A stretch of DNA of 64,000 nt from Taklimakanibacter lacteus (GCA_003576695.1 QOZQ01000008.1:1-64000); one strand, 5' to 3'. Shown: positions 54,323-62,685, counted from the stretch's first letter. Notes: a model not told the origin generated them from the sequence alone. Made by a program: numbers and translations.

Positions 54323-55269
54323 TGTTCATCACAGCCGCCGTCGCCCTCCTCCTCGTCGAGAACATCTTCGGCTATCCGCCTGCGGTTGCCCGTTTCGTCG
54401 GCCATCCGGTCGAATGGTTCGGCCGGTTGATTGCCTGGCTCGATGCCCGGCTCAACCCGCAAGACCGCCCGGGCGATCACACGGCCGGCATCGTTGCCCT
54501 GTGGATCCTTCTCCTGGCGGCCGGGGGTGTTGCCGCTGCAATCGCTTTCCTGTTGCGCCAGTTGCCCCTTGGCTGGGTCATGGAAGCGCTCATCGCCACG
54601 CCGTTTCTTGCCCAGAAATCGCTGCGCGATCATGTGCGGGCGGTGGCGGACGGACTTTCGCAATCGCTCGACCGGGGACGCGCCGCGGTAAGCCGCATCG
54701 TCGGGCGTGACCCGCAGGCGCTCGATGAGTCAGGCGTCGCCCGCGCCGCGCTCGAAAGCCTGGCCGAGAACGCTTCCGACGGGGTCGTGGCGCCGGTCTT
54801 CTGGTTCGCAATTCTGGGCCTGCCGGGCATCGTCCTCTACAAGGCGATCAACACGGCCGATTCCATGATCGGCCACAAATCGCCGCGCCATCTGGCTTTC
54901 GGCTGGGCCTCGGCGCGGCTCGACGATCTCGTCAATCTGCCGTGCTCGCGCCTCACCGGCCTTCTCTTCGCATTGGCGGCGCTGCCGTCGGGCTGGCAAT
55001 CCTGCAAGCGGGCTTTCATCGCCATGGCCCGCGACGCCCATCGCCATGTGTCGCCCAACGCAGGCTGGCCCGAATCGGCGCTCGCCGGCGCGCTTGGCCT
55101 GAGCCTTGGCGGTCCGCGCTCCTACCAGGGCCGCCTGGTCGACCTGGCCAGGATGGGCGATGGGCGGCACGATCTGACCGCCGGCGATATCCGCTCGGGG
55201 CTTACCCTCTACGGCCGCGCTTTGATGCTTTTGCTCGCGCTCTTCGCCGTGCCGGCTTTGCTCTTTTGA
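54322..55269 (+). CDS. cobD: Adenosylcobinamide-phosphate synthase
   Basis: 316-aa integral membrane protein (CobD/CbiB). It has the family sequences GRLIAWLDARLNPQDRPGDH, RIVGRDPQALDESGVARAAL, ESLAENASDGVVAPVFWFAI, KAINTADSMIGHKSPRHLAF and AGWPESALAGALGLSLGGPR. It attaches aminopropanol (phosphate) to adenosylcobyric acid. Last plus-strand gene of cobA-B-Q-D. Its 3' end overlaps the convergent cobU gene by 68 bp. Confidence 0.93.
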   Translation: MFITAAVALLLVENIFGYPPAVARFVGHPVEWFGRLIAWLDARLNPQDRPGDHTAGIVALWILLLAAGGVAAAIAFLLRQLPLGWVMEALIATPFLAQKSLRDHVRAVADGLSQSLDRGRAAVSRIVGRDPQALDESGVARAALESLAENASDGVVAPVFWFAILGLPGIVLYKAINTADSMIGHKSPRHLAFGWASARLDDLVNLPCSRLTGLLFALAALPSGWQSCKRAFIAMARDAHRHVSPNAGWPESALAGALGLSLGGPRSYQGRLVDLARMGDGRHDLTAGDIRSGLTLYGRALMLLLALFAVPALLF

Positions 55270-55771
55270 GAAGGAGCGGCAGTCCCGCGGCAATGAACAG
55301 CACCTCATCGGCGGCTTGCGCCAGGGCCTGATTGGCGCGCCCCGCCTCGTCACGGAAGGCGCGCCCCAGCGCAGTGTCGGGAACGATGCCGAGGCCCACC
55401 TCGTTCGAGACGAGGACGACCCGGGCACGCATCCTTGACAATAAGGCGCAGAGCTCGGCCACTTCGCCCGCCACATCCCTGCCGTGATACATCAGGTTAT
55501 TGATCCACACGGTGATGCAGTCGATGAGGATGAAGCTCCTCGCGTCATCGGCATCGCGCAACCGCCCGACCAGGTCGAGGGGGGCTTCGACCGTCTTCCA
55601 GCCGGAGCCGCGCTGCTTGCGGTGCAGCGCGATACGCTCGCGCATCTCCTCATCGGTGATTTCCGCGGTGGCGATATAGACGCGTTGGCCTTTGCGGCGC
55701 TGCGCCAGGCCTTCGGCATGACGGCTCTTGCCCGACCGCGCCCCGCCGAGGATGAGCGTCACCTGGCTCAT
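55202..55771 (-). CDS. cobU: Bifunctional adenosylcobinamide kinase / guanylyltransferase
   Basis: 189 aa (CobU/CobP). N-terminal P-loop LILGGARSGKSRHAEGLAQ, the nucleotide and substrate loop ITDEEMRERIALHRKQRGSG, and VLVSNEVGLGIVPDTALGRA with FRDEAGRANQALAQAADEVL. It phosphorylates and then guanylylates adenosylcobinamide. ATG at 55771. The 3' end reads 68 bp into the convergent cobD gene. It starts over the stop of the DUF1636 gene (ATGA overlap). Confidence 0.92.
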   Translation of the reverse strand: MSQVTLILGGARSGKSRHAEGLAQRRKGQRVYIATAEITDEEMRERIALHRKQRGSGWKTVEAPLDLVGRLRDADDARSFILIDCITVWINNLMYHGRDVAGEVAELCALLSRMRARVVLVSNEVGLGIVPDTALGRAFRDEAGRANQALAQAADEVLFIAAGLPLLLKRAKPARRRARAKASKRGRRG

Positions 55772-56142
55772 GGCCGAACCGGGGGAAAGCGGGCGATGAA
55801 ATGACCGCGCATCTCCTGCGGCCAGGTTTTGAAGGATACTTCCCCGGTGGCGCTCTCGCCATGGAGATCGAACCAGGCGAGGATGGCCTCGGCCGTCTCC
55901 CGCGCCGGCCTGAATCCCCCGGCCAGATAGCTGTAGCGCTCGGTGTCCTGCAGGAACACGTTGCAGTGCTTGAGGCATGACCACAGGCAGGTCTGGCGGT
56001 CGACCGTGATGTCCTGCCGCTGCCTGTCGGCGAGGAGAGCTTCCATATGCCGGGCCAGCGTCTCGCCGCCGGTCAGGCCGTCAGGCCCCTCCCGGTCCTC
56101 GACCGAATGGCGGCAGGTGATGCAGAAGACGATGCGGCGCAT
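55768..56142 (-). CDS. DUF1636 family protein (putative metal-binding)
   Basis: 124 aa. Family motif at the N-terminus (IVFCITCRH, C-x-x-C) and central TCLWSCLKHCNVFLQDTERY with three cysteines, then the C-terminal QEMRGHFIARFPP. DUF1636 proteins look like thioredoxin-fold ferredoxins with a cysteine-bound cluster and are commonly coupled to cobalamin genes; a role in cobalt or corrin handling is inference. It overlaps cobU by 4 bp and is upstream of it, so they form a two-gene operon. Confidence 0.8.
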   Translation of the reverse strand: MRRIVFCITCRHSVEDREGPDGLTGGETLARHMEALLADRQRQDITVDRQTCLWSCLKHCNVFLQDTERYSYLAGGFRPARETAEAILAWFDLHGESATGEVSFKTWPQEMRGHFIARFPPVRP

Positions 56143-56225
56143 GCGAGCGTTGAAATTTCAGGGCTTGCCAATCTCGCTGCTTCAATGATTGAGTTGCCTC
56201 GTCCTGTCAACGCCACGGAGCCTTC

Positions 56226-56993
56226 ATGGAATTTCGCCGCCTCGCTTTCGTCGCAGCCGAGGTTCCCCAGGCGCGCCGCGCGCTCAACCGCCTGGCGAAG
56301 ATCCATGGCCAGAGCGCGCCCGAGGACGCCGACGTCATCGTCGCTTTGGGCGGCGACGGCCTGATGCTGCAGACGCTGCACCGCTTCATGTCGTCCGGTA
56401 AGGCGATCTACGGCATGAACCGCGGCTCCGTCGGCTTCCTGATGAACGACTACAGCGAGAAGGGATTGCGCGAGCGCATCCGCGCGGCGGAGCTCACCAT
56501 GGTCAGGCCGCTCAAGATGAGCGCAGTCGACCAGTCGGGCAGTATCCACAAGGCGATGGCGTTCAACGAGGTTTCGTTCCTGCGCCAGACGCACCAGACG
56601 GCGAGTCTCAGGATCTCGATCGACGGCCATGTCAGGCTGGATGAGCTGAAATGCGACGGCATCCTCCTCGCTACGCCGGTCGGCAGCACCGCCTACAATC
56701 TCTCCGCCTATGGTCCGATCCTGCCGATCAACTCGCCGTTGCTGGCGCTGACGCCGATCAGCCCGTTCCGTCCGCGGCGCTGGCGCGGCGCCATTCTTCC
56801 GCACCAGGCGCGCGTGACCATCGAGAGTCTCGAATGCGAGAAGCGCCCGGTCGCCGTGGTCGCCGATCACGTCGAGGTGCGACACATCCGCAAGGTGGAG
56901 ATCGCCGAGGACCGCAAGCGCTCCGCGCGCCTGCTCTTCGATCCCGGCCACTCCCTTGCTGAAAGAGTTCTCGCGGAACAATTTCGCTTTTAG
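56226..56993 (+). CDS. nadK: NAD kinase
   Basis: 255 aa. The kinase motif GGDG is in VIVALGGDGLMLQTLHRFM (about residues 42-45), NEVSF in AFNEVSFLRQT, and the conserved TPVGSTAYNLSAYGPILP segment are all present. It phosphorylates NAD to NADP. The length agrees with the short proteobacterial forms. ATG at 56226. A well-formed terminator follows at 57053. Confidence 0.93.
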   Translation: MEFRRLAFVAAEVPQARRALNRLAKIHGQSAPEDADVIVALGGDGLMLQTLHRFMSSGKAIYGMNRGSVGFLMNDYSEKGLRERIRAAELTMVRPLKMSAVDQSGSIHKAMAFNEVSFLRQTHQTASLRISIDGHVRLDELKCDGILLATPVGSTAYNLSAYGPILPINSPLLALTPISPFRPRRWRGAILPHQARVTIESLECEKRPVAVVADHVEVRHIRKVEIAEDRKRSARLLFDPGHSLAERVLAEQFRF

Positions 56994-57052
56994 GGAACCT
57001 TTAATCATGCCGCGCCTACACTCACTTCATCGTGAGTTGCGTGAGCGAGTTC

Positions 57053-57089
57053 GGAAATGCCGGAGTTCAAAGCTCCGGCATTTCCTTTT
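57053..57089 (+). terminator. Rho-independent terminator of nadK
   Basis: 13-bp stem GGAAATGCCGGAG / CTCCGGCATTTCC with a 7-base loop, followed by TTTT. It lies 60 bases after the nadK stop. Confidence 0.85.
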
Positions 57090-57175
57090 CACGATTGGGA
57101 TGAGAATTCACCGCGCGCATGGAATGATTTCGCTCTGGAACGAGACGACTTTGAAAAGTCATCTCACACGACGTC

Positions 57176-57382
57176 CTCACCAACTCTCCCTCCTCCGCCG
57201 AAGGCGGGGAGGGTGGCGCGTGGCACGCGCGACGGGTGGGGTGTCTCCGCAAGGAAGTCGCGCAAGCAAGCAATTTGCAAGCAGCTCAGGCCAATTGACG
57301 GGCATTGTCTCGGCGGAGAAACCCCACCCGTCCGCCCTGCGGGCGTCCACCCTCCCCGCGCTTCGCGCGGCGGAGGGAGATT
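57176..57382. repeat. Large imperfect inverted repeat (about 63-bp arms)
   Basis: The left arm (57186-57250) and right arm (57316-57382) are near reverse complements, with motifs CTCCCTCCTCCGCCG, GGGGAGGGTGG and GGGTGGGG on the left and their complements on the right. About 65 bp separate the arms. This fits a palindromic mobile element or a MITE-like dispersed repeat. There is no gene in 56994-57391 apart from the terminator. Confidence 0.6.
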
Positions 57383-57391
57383 AAGCCTCGC

Positions 57392-58549
57392 TTACGCCGC
57401 GGTGACGAGACCTTCGCGCAGGCGGCTGGCGATGACGCGGATGCGCTCGCCGGAATAGCGCGCGATGAAATCGAGATATTTGGCGCGCTCGCCCGCCGGC
57501 ATGGCGGCGTCGCCGGTCATGATCTGCTCGATGAGGCGGCGGCCGAAATTCTCGACGCTGAGCGATCGCCTGGCATCGCGCAATTCGCGCTCGACCTGCC
57601 CCGCGGCCCTGATGAGGCCGATGCAGGTCGCGGGCAGCCCGGAGCTGCGATAGAGCGAGTTGAAGGCCGACACATTTCCATAGAGCGCGTCCTGGGCGCG
57701 CGCCGTCGTGGCATTGGCGAGATGCGCCATCGCCGCTTCGACGATGCGCATATTGCCGGCGCAGGCCGAGCGCATGACGATCGAGGCGGTGAGCATGCTG
57801 CGGCTGGTCATGAAGCGGATGAGCGGCGGCAGTTCGACATCGTTGGCGCTGTCGAGGATCTGCAGGATGGCGCGCTCCTCGGCGTCGGCGACCATGTCGG
57901 CCGCATCGTTGGCCGGCACCCAGCCACGCTCGGCCATCAGCTGATGAACCTGGTTGGAGGCGCGCTTGGCCTGCATGATGCGGATGTCGAGCGGCAGCGT
58001 ATCGAGTGCCAGCAGGCGGTCGATGATCTCTTGCACCCGGCCGAAGCGGGCATAGAGGATGCGGCAGTTGCGCTCGCTGAGGGTGCAGGCTTCGTTGTCG
58101 AACAGGGCGAGGCATGCGGAGAGATCGGCCTGGGTCGCGATCTCCTGGATCACGTCATCGTCGAGGTCCGGGCGTCCGGCGAGCGTGACCTGGCGGGGCG
58201 CATCGCCGACGCGCGCGATGGTGCGCATCTTCCACGGGTCGAGCGCCGGCGTCGCCGCGAGAAAAGGCAGCGCCACGTCATCCTCATCGGCGATGATGCT
58301 GAACAGGACGTCGCCATGGAGGTCGCCGGCGCCGGCCAGCGCCTCCGCCAGCACGCGGCGGACATCCTTTACCGGATCGGTGGCGAGCTTGAGCAGCGTC
58401 GGCACGATGCAGTCGCGCTCATTGTCCGGCGCTTCGGCATCGCTCGCCAGGCGGGCAAGCTCGACCACGAGCTGCATGCGGGCTTGCGCATCCCCCGTTT
58501 CGATAATCGTGTCAAAGATGCTGACATCGAGCCCAGGCTGGCCAGTCAT
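57392..58549 (-). CDS. DUF2336 domain-containing protein
   Basis: 385 aa, all-helical. Features: DVRRVLAEALAGAGDLHGDV and WKMRTIARVGDAPRQVTLAG in the N-terminal repeat-like part, and RSMLTASIVMRSACAGNMRI and SGLPATCIGLIRAAGQVERE in the C-terminal part. DUF2336 is found almost only in alphaproteobacteria and looks like an alpha-helical HEAT-like scaffold; its role is unknown. ATG at 58549. It lies 92 bp after the MFS gene stop on the same strand. Confidence 0.85.
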   Translation of the reverse strand: MTGQPGLDVSIFDTIIETGDAQARMQLVVELARLASDAEAPDNERDCIVPTLLKLATDPVKDVRRVLAEALAGAGDLHGDVLFSIIADEDDVALPFLAATPALDPWKMRTIARVGDAPRQVTLAGRPDLDDDVIQEIATQADLSACLALFDNEACTLSERNCRILYARFGRVQEIIDRLLALDTLPLDIRIMQAKRASNQVHQLMAERGWVPANDAADMVADAEERAILQILDSANDVELPPLIRFMTSRSMLTASIVMRSACAGNMRIVEAAMAHLANATTARAQDALYGNVSAFNSLYRSSGLPATCIGLIRAAGQVERELRDARRSLSVENFGRRLIEQIMTGDAAMPAGERAKYLDFIARYSGERIRVIASRLREGLVTAA

Positions 58550-58641
58550 GAAGAAAGCCCACTCACCAAAATCACGATGCTAAAATTGTCAGCGAACCCT
58601 TAAGAAACGGTTCACCATGACGAGCCTTGAATTTGAAAGGG

Positions 58642-59889
58642 TTAGCTGGCGCCCTGGCGCGCCGAGCCCTCTTCCGCCTGGGCCTGGGCGGCGACCGGTG
58701 TGGTCATCGGGCCGACCTTCATGATGTCGCTCGCCGTGGCCTTGACGGTGGTCGGCCGCTGCTGTCGCCGCCACAGGGCATGCACCGCCATGATCACATA
58801 GATCACCGCCATGAAGGTCATGAAGCCGGACGAGCCCATGTATTTCATGAAGAAGCCGGCGATCGAGGGGCCGGCCATGGCGCCGGTGCCGTAGAGCAGC
58901 ACCAGCTTGCTGCTCGCCCCCAGCATCTGCTCCTTCGCCATGTGGTCATTGGCATGGGCGATGACGAGCGAATAGATCGGCAGGGCGATCGCCCCGAACA
59001 GGGTGAAGAGCGCGATGAGGACGGTCGAGGAGATCCCGGCGGCGGGAATGCTGATGAGGGCGATCGCCGCGGCGATGGCGCTCAGGATCATGATGATGCT
59101 GCGCCGGTCATAGCGGTCGGAAAGGACGCCCGCCGGATATTGCGAGACGATGAGGGCGAGCGGCGGCAGCGCCAGCATCACCGAGACGAGCGACAGCGGC
59201 AGGCCCTGCATCAGCGCATAGACGGCGCCCATGCTGAAGAAGGCGCTCTGCGCCAGGCCCGAGGCCAGCGTGGCGACGATGGCGAGCGGTGAGGATTTGT
59301 AGATCTCTTTCAGCGTCACCGGGCGCGTGCCGGCAAGGCTCGGCGTTTCCGTCGGCATGAGAGTGAGCGGCAGCATCGCCATCGACAGCAGGGCCGAAAC
59401 GATGATGAAGCGCGAGAAGCCCGAAGAATCGGCGACATTGAGGAGCAGCTGCCCGAGGCCCATCGCCGCATAGGTGATGATCATGTAGATCGAGAGCAAC
59501 TGGCCGCGGTTCTTATTGGTCGAGGCTGAATTGAGCCAGCTCTCGCAGACGATGAACAGGCCCGAGGTGCACAACCCGGCGATGAAGCGCATCAGGAACC
59601 ACCAGACGGGCTCGACCCAGAGCGGGATGAGCAGCACGGCGGTCGACACGACCGAGGCGAAGGCGGCGAAGACGCGGATATGGCCGACGCTCTGGACGAT
59701 GCGTGGAGTCACGATCGAGCTGAGCAGGAGGCCTGCGAAATAGCCCGACATGATGAGGCCGGTGGTGGCGGCATCGAAATTCTCGGCACTGGCGCGCACA
59801 CCGACCAGCGAGCCATGCAGCCCATGGCCGAGCGACAGGATGGCGACGCCGAGCAGCAGCACCCCGACCGACCGCAAACCGGCAAACAT
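58642..59889 (-). CDS. MFS transporter (YcaD-like branch)
   Basis: 415 aa with about twelve transmembrane segments. It begins MFAGLRSVGVLLLGVAILSL and has the loop GYFAGLLLSSIVTPRIVQSV. Near the middle are YPAGVLSDRYDRRS (MFS loop motif) and ALFTLFGAIALPIYSLVIAH, which is the usual sequence of YcaD-like proteins. The ATG at 59889 with AGGAGG six bases upstream is preferred over a GTG five codons earlier. The substrate is unknown. The upstream neighbour on the same strand is the receiver-domain gene, 85 bp away. Confidence 0.85.
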   Translation of the reverse strand: MFAGLRSVGVLLLGVAILSLGHGLHGSLVGVRASAENFDAATTGLIMSGYFAGLLLSSIVTPRIVQSVGHIRVFAAFASVVSTAVLLIPLWVEPVWWFLMRFIAGLCTSGLFIVCESWLNSASTNKNRGQLLSIYMIITYAAMGLGQLLLNVADSSGFSRFIIVSALLSMAMLPLTLMPTETPSLAGTRPVTLKEIYKSSPLAIVATLASGLAQSAFFSMGAVYALMQGLPLSLVSVMLALPPLALIVSQYPAGVLSDRYDRRSIIMILSAIAAAIALISIPAAGISSTVLIALFTLFGAIALPIYSLVIAHANDHMAKEQMLGASSKLVLLYGTGAMAGPSIAGFFMKYMGSSGFMTFMAVIYVIMAVHALWRRQQRPTTVKATASDIMKVGPMTTPVAAQAQAEEGSARQGAS

Positions 59890-59974
59890 CAAGCCCCTCC
59901 TCACTCTTCGCTATGAGGCCTACTGCACGGAGATTGTGAAAGGATTGTGCCGCGAATGGAGCTTCACGGCAAAA

Positions 59975-60340
59975 TCAAAGGAGTCCCACCTGCTTCAGCT
60001 TGAATTCGAGGAGATCGCGATCGAACGGCTTTAAGAGGAACTCGGCCGCCCCCTCGATGATGGCGCTGCCGATCTCATCGGTATTGGCCTTCTCGGTATA
60101 GACGAGGACGACGGGCTTGCGGCCATTGGCGGCGCGGCGAACGCGCTTGACGAATTCGCCCGCACTCATGCTGCCGATCCGGTCGGCGGTGACCACGATA
60201 TCGGGCGAGTTGACGCGGCAATGCTTGAGCGCGGCATCGGCCGAGGCGGTCTCGGCCATGTCGAACCCATATTGTCCGAGAAGCTCGCTCAACACCTGGC
60301 GCTCCTCATGATCCTCATCGACAAGCAGACATCTTGTCAT
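59975..60340 (-). CDS. Orphan CheY-like response regulator (receiver domain only)
   Basis: 121 aa. The acidic pocket is in LLVDEDHEER (D8, E9, D10), and the phosphoacceptor is Asp53 in DIVVTADRIGSMSAGEF, where the usual proline four residues on is Ser. The conserved Thr82 in VLVYTEK and Lys104 in FLLKPF are present. No output domain, no kinase nearby. ATG at 60340 has AAGGA upstream. It may act by protein-protein contact, as in other single-domain receivers. Confidence 0.88.
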   Translation of the reverse strand: MTRCLLVDEDHEERQVLSELLGQYGFDMAETASADAALKHCRVNSPDIVVTADRIGSMSAGEFVKRVRRAANGRKPVVLVYTEKANTDEIGSAIIEGAAEFLLKPFDRDLLEFKLKQVGLL

Positions 60341-60684
60341 GTCGATTATTCCTTCCAGACGCATCCGCTAACCAGCCGCCCAAGTTACGTTGGACGAGTC
60401 CTGCGACTCCGGTGGTTAATGCGTCGTTAACAGGGTTTCCACAGTGCCAACCTCCAGGGGAACCCAAATCATTTCAGTATATTAGACCGTCATATGGCGA
60501 AGTTATCCACAGACCCGGATTGTGGCGGTTTGATGCCTTACCTTAGGACTCGCATCGCGACTCACTTCCCGTCCCCTACACGCTTTGATTGCAGACGCCA
60601 TGACCTGCCCCAACCGAAAGCATGAGGGGTGGACGATTCACTTTCGCCCGGTGATGTTCTAGGAGAAACCTAAGGGAGACTCGC
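60341..60684. other. Intergenic gap with one perfect DnaA-box match
   Basis: 344 bp between divergent genes. A consensus DnaA box TTATCCACA is at 60503-60511 and a related TTTCCACA at 60436-60443; a cluster typical of an origin is not present. It probably carries the two divergent promoters. I see no small gene. Confidence 0.55.
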
Positions 60685-61143
60685 ATGCCGGGACTGTGGT
60701 TCGAGGAATTCGAGATCGGCAAGACCTACAGCCATTCCATCACGCGCACCGTGACGGAGATGGACAATATGATGTTCTCCTGCCTCACCATGAATCCGCA
60801 GCCCCTCCATATCGACCGGCATTTTTCGGCCAGGACCGAATGGGGCCAGCCGCTCATGAATTCGCTCTTCACGCTGGGCCTGATGATCGGCATCTCGGTG
60901 AACGAGCTCACTTTGGGCACCACCATCGCCAATCTCGGCATGACCGATGTGAAGTTCCCTGCCCCCCTGTTCCAGGGCGACACGGTCAATGTCACGACCG
61001 AGGTACTGGCCAAACGCGAGAGCAAGTCCAGGCCCACGGCCGGCATCGTCGACTTCCATCATCGCGCCTACAAGCAGGACGGCACGCTGGTCGCCGAATG
61101 CCGGCGCCAGGCTTTCATGCGCAAGCGCCCGGCCGAGGCCTGA
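60685..61143 (+). CDS. MaoC-type (R)-specific enoyl-CoA hydratase
   Basis: 152 aa. The hot-dog fold with the hydratase motif is visible around SCLTMNPQPLHIDRHFSART (Asp/His of the MaoC motif) and GQPLMNSLFTLGLMIGISVN. ATG at 60685 has AAGGGAGA upstream. The next gene starts five bases after and codes a CitE-like lyase. A MaoC hydratase with a CitE-like lyase is the layout of mesaconyl-CoA hydratase / malyl-CoA lyase steps of the ethylmalonyl-CoA and related pathways; which step is not settled. Confidence 0.85.
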   Translation: MPGLWFEEFEIGKTYSHSITRTVTEMDNMMFSCLTMNPQPLHIDRHFSARTEWGQPLMNSLFTLGLMIGISVNELTLGTTIANLGMTDVKFPAPLFQGDTVNVTTEVLAKRESKSRPTAGIVDFHHRAYKQDGTLVAECRRQAFMRKRPAEA

Positions 61144-61145
61144 CC

Positions 61146-61967
61146 TTGCGCTCCCTCCTCTTCGTCCCGGCCAACAGCGAGAAGAAGGTCCCCAAGGCGC
61201 TCGCCTCGGGCGCCGACGTGGTGATCCTCGATCTCGAGGATTCGGTGGCGCCGGCCGACAAGCCCAGAGCGCGCGAGCTGGCGCGCGAAATTCTCTCATC
61301 GCCGCGCGGCAAGGCAAAGCTCTTCGTCAGGGTGAACGCCCTGGACAGCGGGCTCATCGCCGACGACGTCGCGGCCATCGCCCGATCAAAGCCCGACGGA
61401 CTGCTGCTGCCGAAATCGCAATCAGGCGCCGACGTCAAACGCCTCATCGCCATGGCAGGCCTTCCGGTCATCGCGATCGCGACCGAAACGGCGGCATCGA
61501 TGTTCACGCTCGGCACCTATGGCGATCTGGGGCCGCAGCTTCTCGGCCTCACCTGGGGCATGGAGGACCTTGCCGCCGCCTTGGGCGCCCAATCGAACCG
61601 CGATGCGCAAGGCCGCCCCACCGCACCTTACGAGCTTGCCCGCACGCTTTGCCTCATCGGCGCGCGCGCCGCGGGCGTCGAGCCCATCGACGGCGTCTAT
61701 GCCAATTTCCGCGATCTCGCAGGCCTCGAGACGCAATGCCGCGAGGCCGTGCGCGACGGCTTCACCGCCAAGATGTGCATCCATCCCGACCAGGTCGAGC
61801 CGGTCAACCGCATCTTCACCCCCGCGCCCGAGGCGATTGCCAAAGCCCAGCGCATCGTGAAGGCCTTTGCGGAGGCAGGCCATGCCGGCGTGATCGGCCT
61901 CGATGGCGAGATGCTCGACGTGCCGCATCTCAAGGCGGCGAAGGCGCTGCTCGCCCGCATCAGTTAG
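61146..61967 (+). CDS. HpcH/HpaI aldolase / CitE-like CoA-ester lyase
   Basis: 273 aa with a TTG start at 61146. It has SLLFVPANSEKKVPKALASG, VVILDLEDSVAPADKPRARE (acidic metal site), LLLPKSQSGADVKRLIAMAG, VIAIATETAASMFTLGTYGD, and GFTAKMCIHPDQVEPVNRIF. These are the motifs of citrate-lyase beta / malyl-CoA lyase / malyl-CoA thioesterase enzymes. It is co-translated with the MaoC gene, two bases after its stop. A direct family assignment needs alignment. Confidence 0.87.
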   Translation: MRSLLFVPANSEKKVPKALASGADVVILDLEDSVAPADKPRARELAREILSSPRGKAKLFVRVNALDSGLIADDVAAIARSKPDGLLLPKSQSGADVKRLIAMAGLPVIAIATETAASMFTLGTYGDLGPQLLGLTWGMEDLAAALGAQSNRDAQGRPTAPYELARTLCLIGARAAGVEPIDGVYANFRDLAGLETQCREAVRDGFTAKMCIHPDQVEPVNRIFTPAPEAIAKAQRIVKAFAEAGHAGVIGLDGEMLDVPHLKAAKALLARIS

Positions 61968-62015
61968 GCTTGCATGCGATGGAGCGGACATCGGCTCCGC
62001 GACCTTACCCGCAGC

Positions 62016-62600
62016 TTAGGACGCCGTTTCGTCCTGGCGTCGATGGATCAGAGCCCGCGCCGCACTCGCGCCTGCCGCGAGGATGCGATCCGATAGTTCC
62101 TTGCCTTCAACGGCACGGGCCAATTGGAGCGCACCGATGAGCGTCGCGAAGACGCCCAGCGCCACGCCCTCGGTATCCTTCGTCTGCGGAAGCGCCGCAG
62201 ATACCTGGCGCACCAGAAACAGGAAATGGTCGGTATAAGCCTTGCGCGTTTCAGGTGGCTGACGCGCGAGTTCCGGCAACAAGGCGGCAGAAGCGCAGCC
62301 CTTTTCCGGATTGTCCCTGTGCGCAGTCGACAGATACTCCTCTATCGCCCTCTCCGGTCCTCCGGAGGCCAATATCTTCAACAGTTGCAGTGACTGCGCT
62401 TCCAAAGCCGCCACCACGCTCTCACGCACAAGGTCTCCCTTGGATCGAAAGTGCGGATAGAAGGCGCCGTTCGTCAGCCCAGCGTCGTTCATGATGGTTG
62501 CCAATCCCGACGCAGCGATGCCGTCGCCCCGAAAACGCTCCGTGGCGACTTCCACGATTCGGCTGCGTGACGCGTCCTTTCGGCCCTTTTCGTAGCGCAT
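62016..62600 (-). CDS. TetR/AcrR-family repressor
   Basis: 194 aa. The HTH reads RIVEVATERFRGDGIAASGL then IMNDAGLTNGAFYPHFRSKG. The C-terminal part contains NPEKGCASAALLPELARQPP, as in TetR regulators of oxidoreductases. ATG at 62600. It is divergent from an SDR gene, and a 23-bp perfect palindrome (62631-62653) lies between. That SDR, and the quinone-oxidoreductase-like gene beyond, are the likely targets. Confidence 0.9.
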   Translation of the reverse strand: MRYEKGRKDASRSRIVEVATERFRGDGIAASGLATIMNDAGLTNGAFYPHFRSKGDLVRESVVAALEAQSLQLLKILASGGPERAIEEYLSTAHRDNPEKGCASAALLPELARQPPETRKAYTDHFLFLVRQVSAALPQTKDTEGVALGVFATLIGALQLARAVEGKELSDRILAAGASAARALIHRRQDETAS

Positions 62601-62630
62601 GACTGCTCTTCCTCATTTCTATTGCATTAC

Positions 62631-62653
62631 GATCATAATATGATATTATGATC
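62631..62653. promoter_or_regulatory. Palindromic TetR operator
   Basis: Perfect 10-bp arms GATCATAATA / TATTATGATC around TGA. AT-rich in a GC-rich genome, between divergent tetR (62600) and SDR (62686) starts, so it can shut off both promoters. Confidence 0.75.
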
Positions 62654-62685
62654 ATAATTCAAAAAGCGAAGGAAAGCTAGCCCCC

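Noticed and set aside
60436..60511. Replication origin around the DnaA box
   Set aside because: Only one perfect box and one partial box; no cluster, no AT-rich unwinding element and no origin-linked genes such as hemE, dnaA, parAB or repABC in the window.
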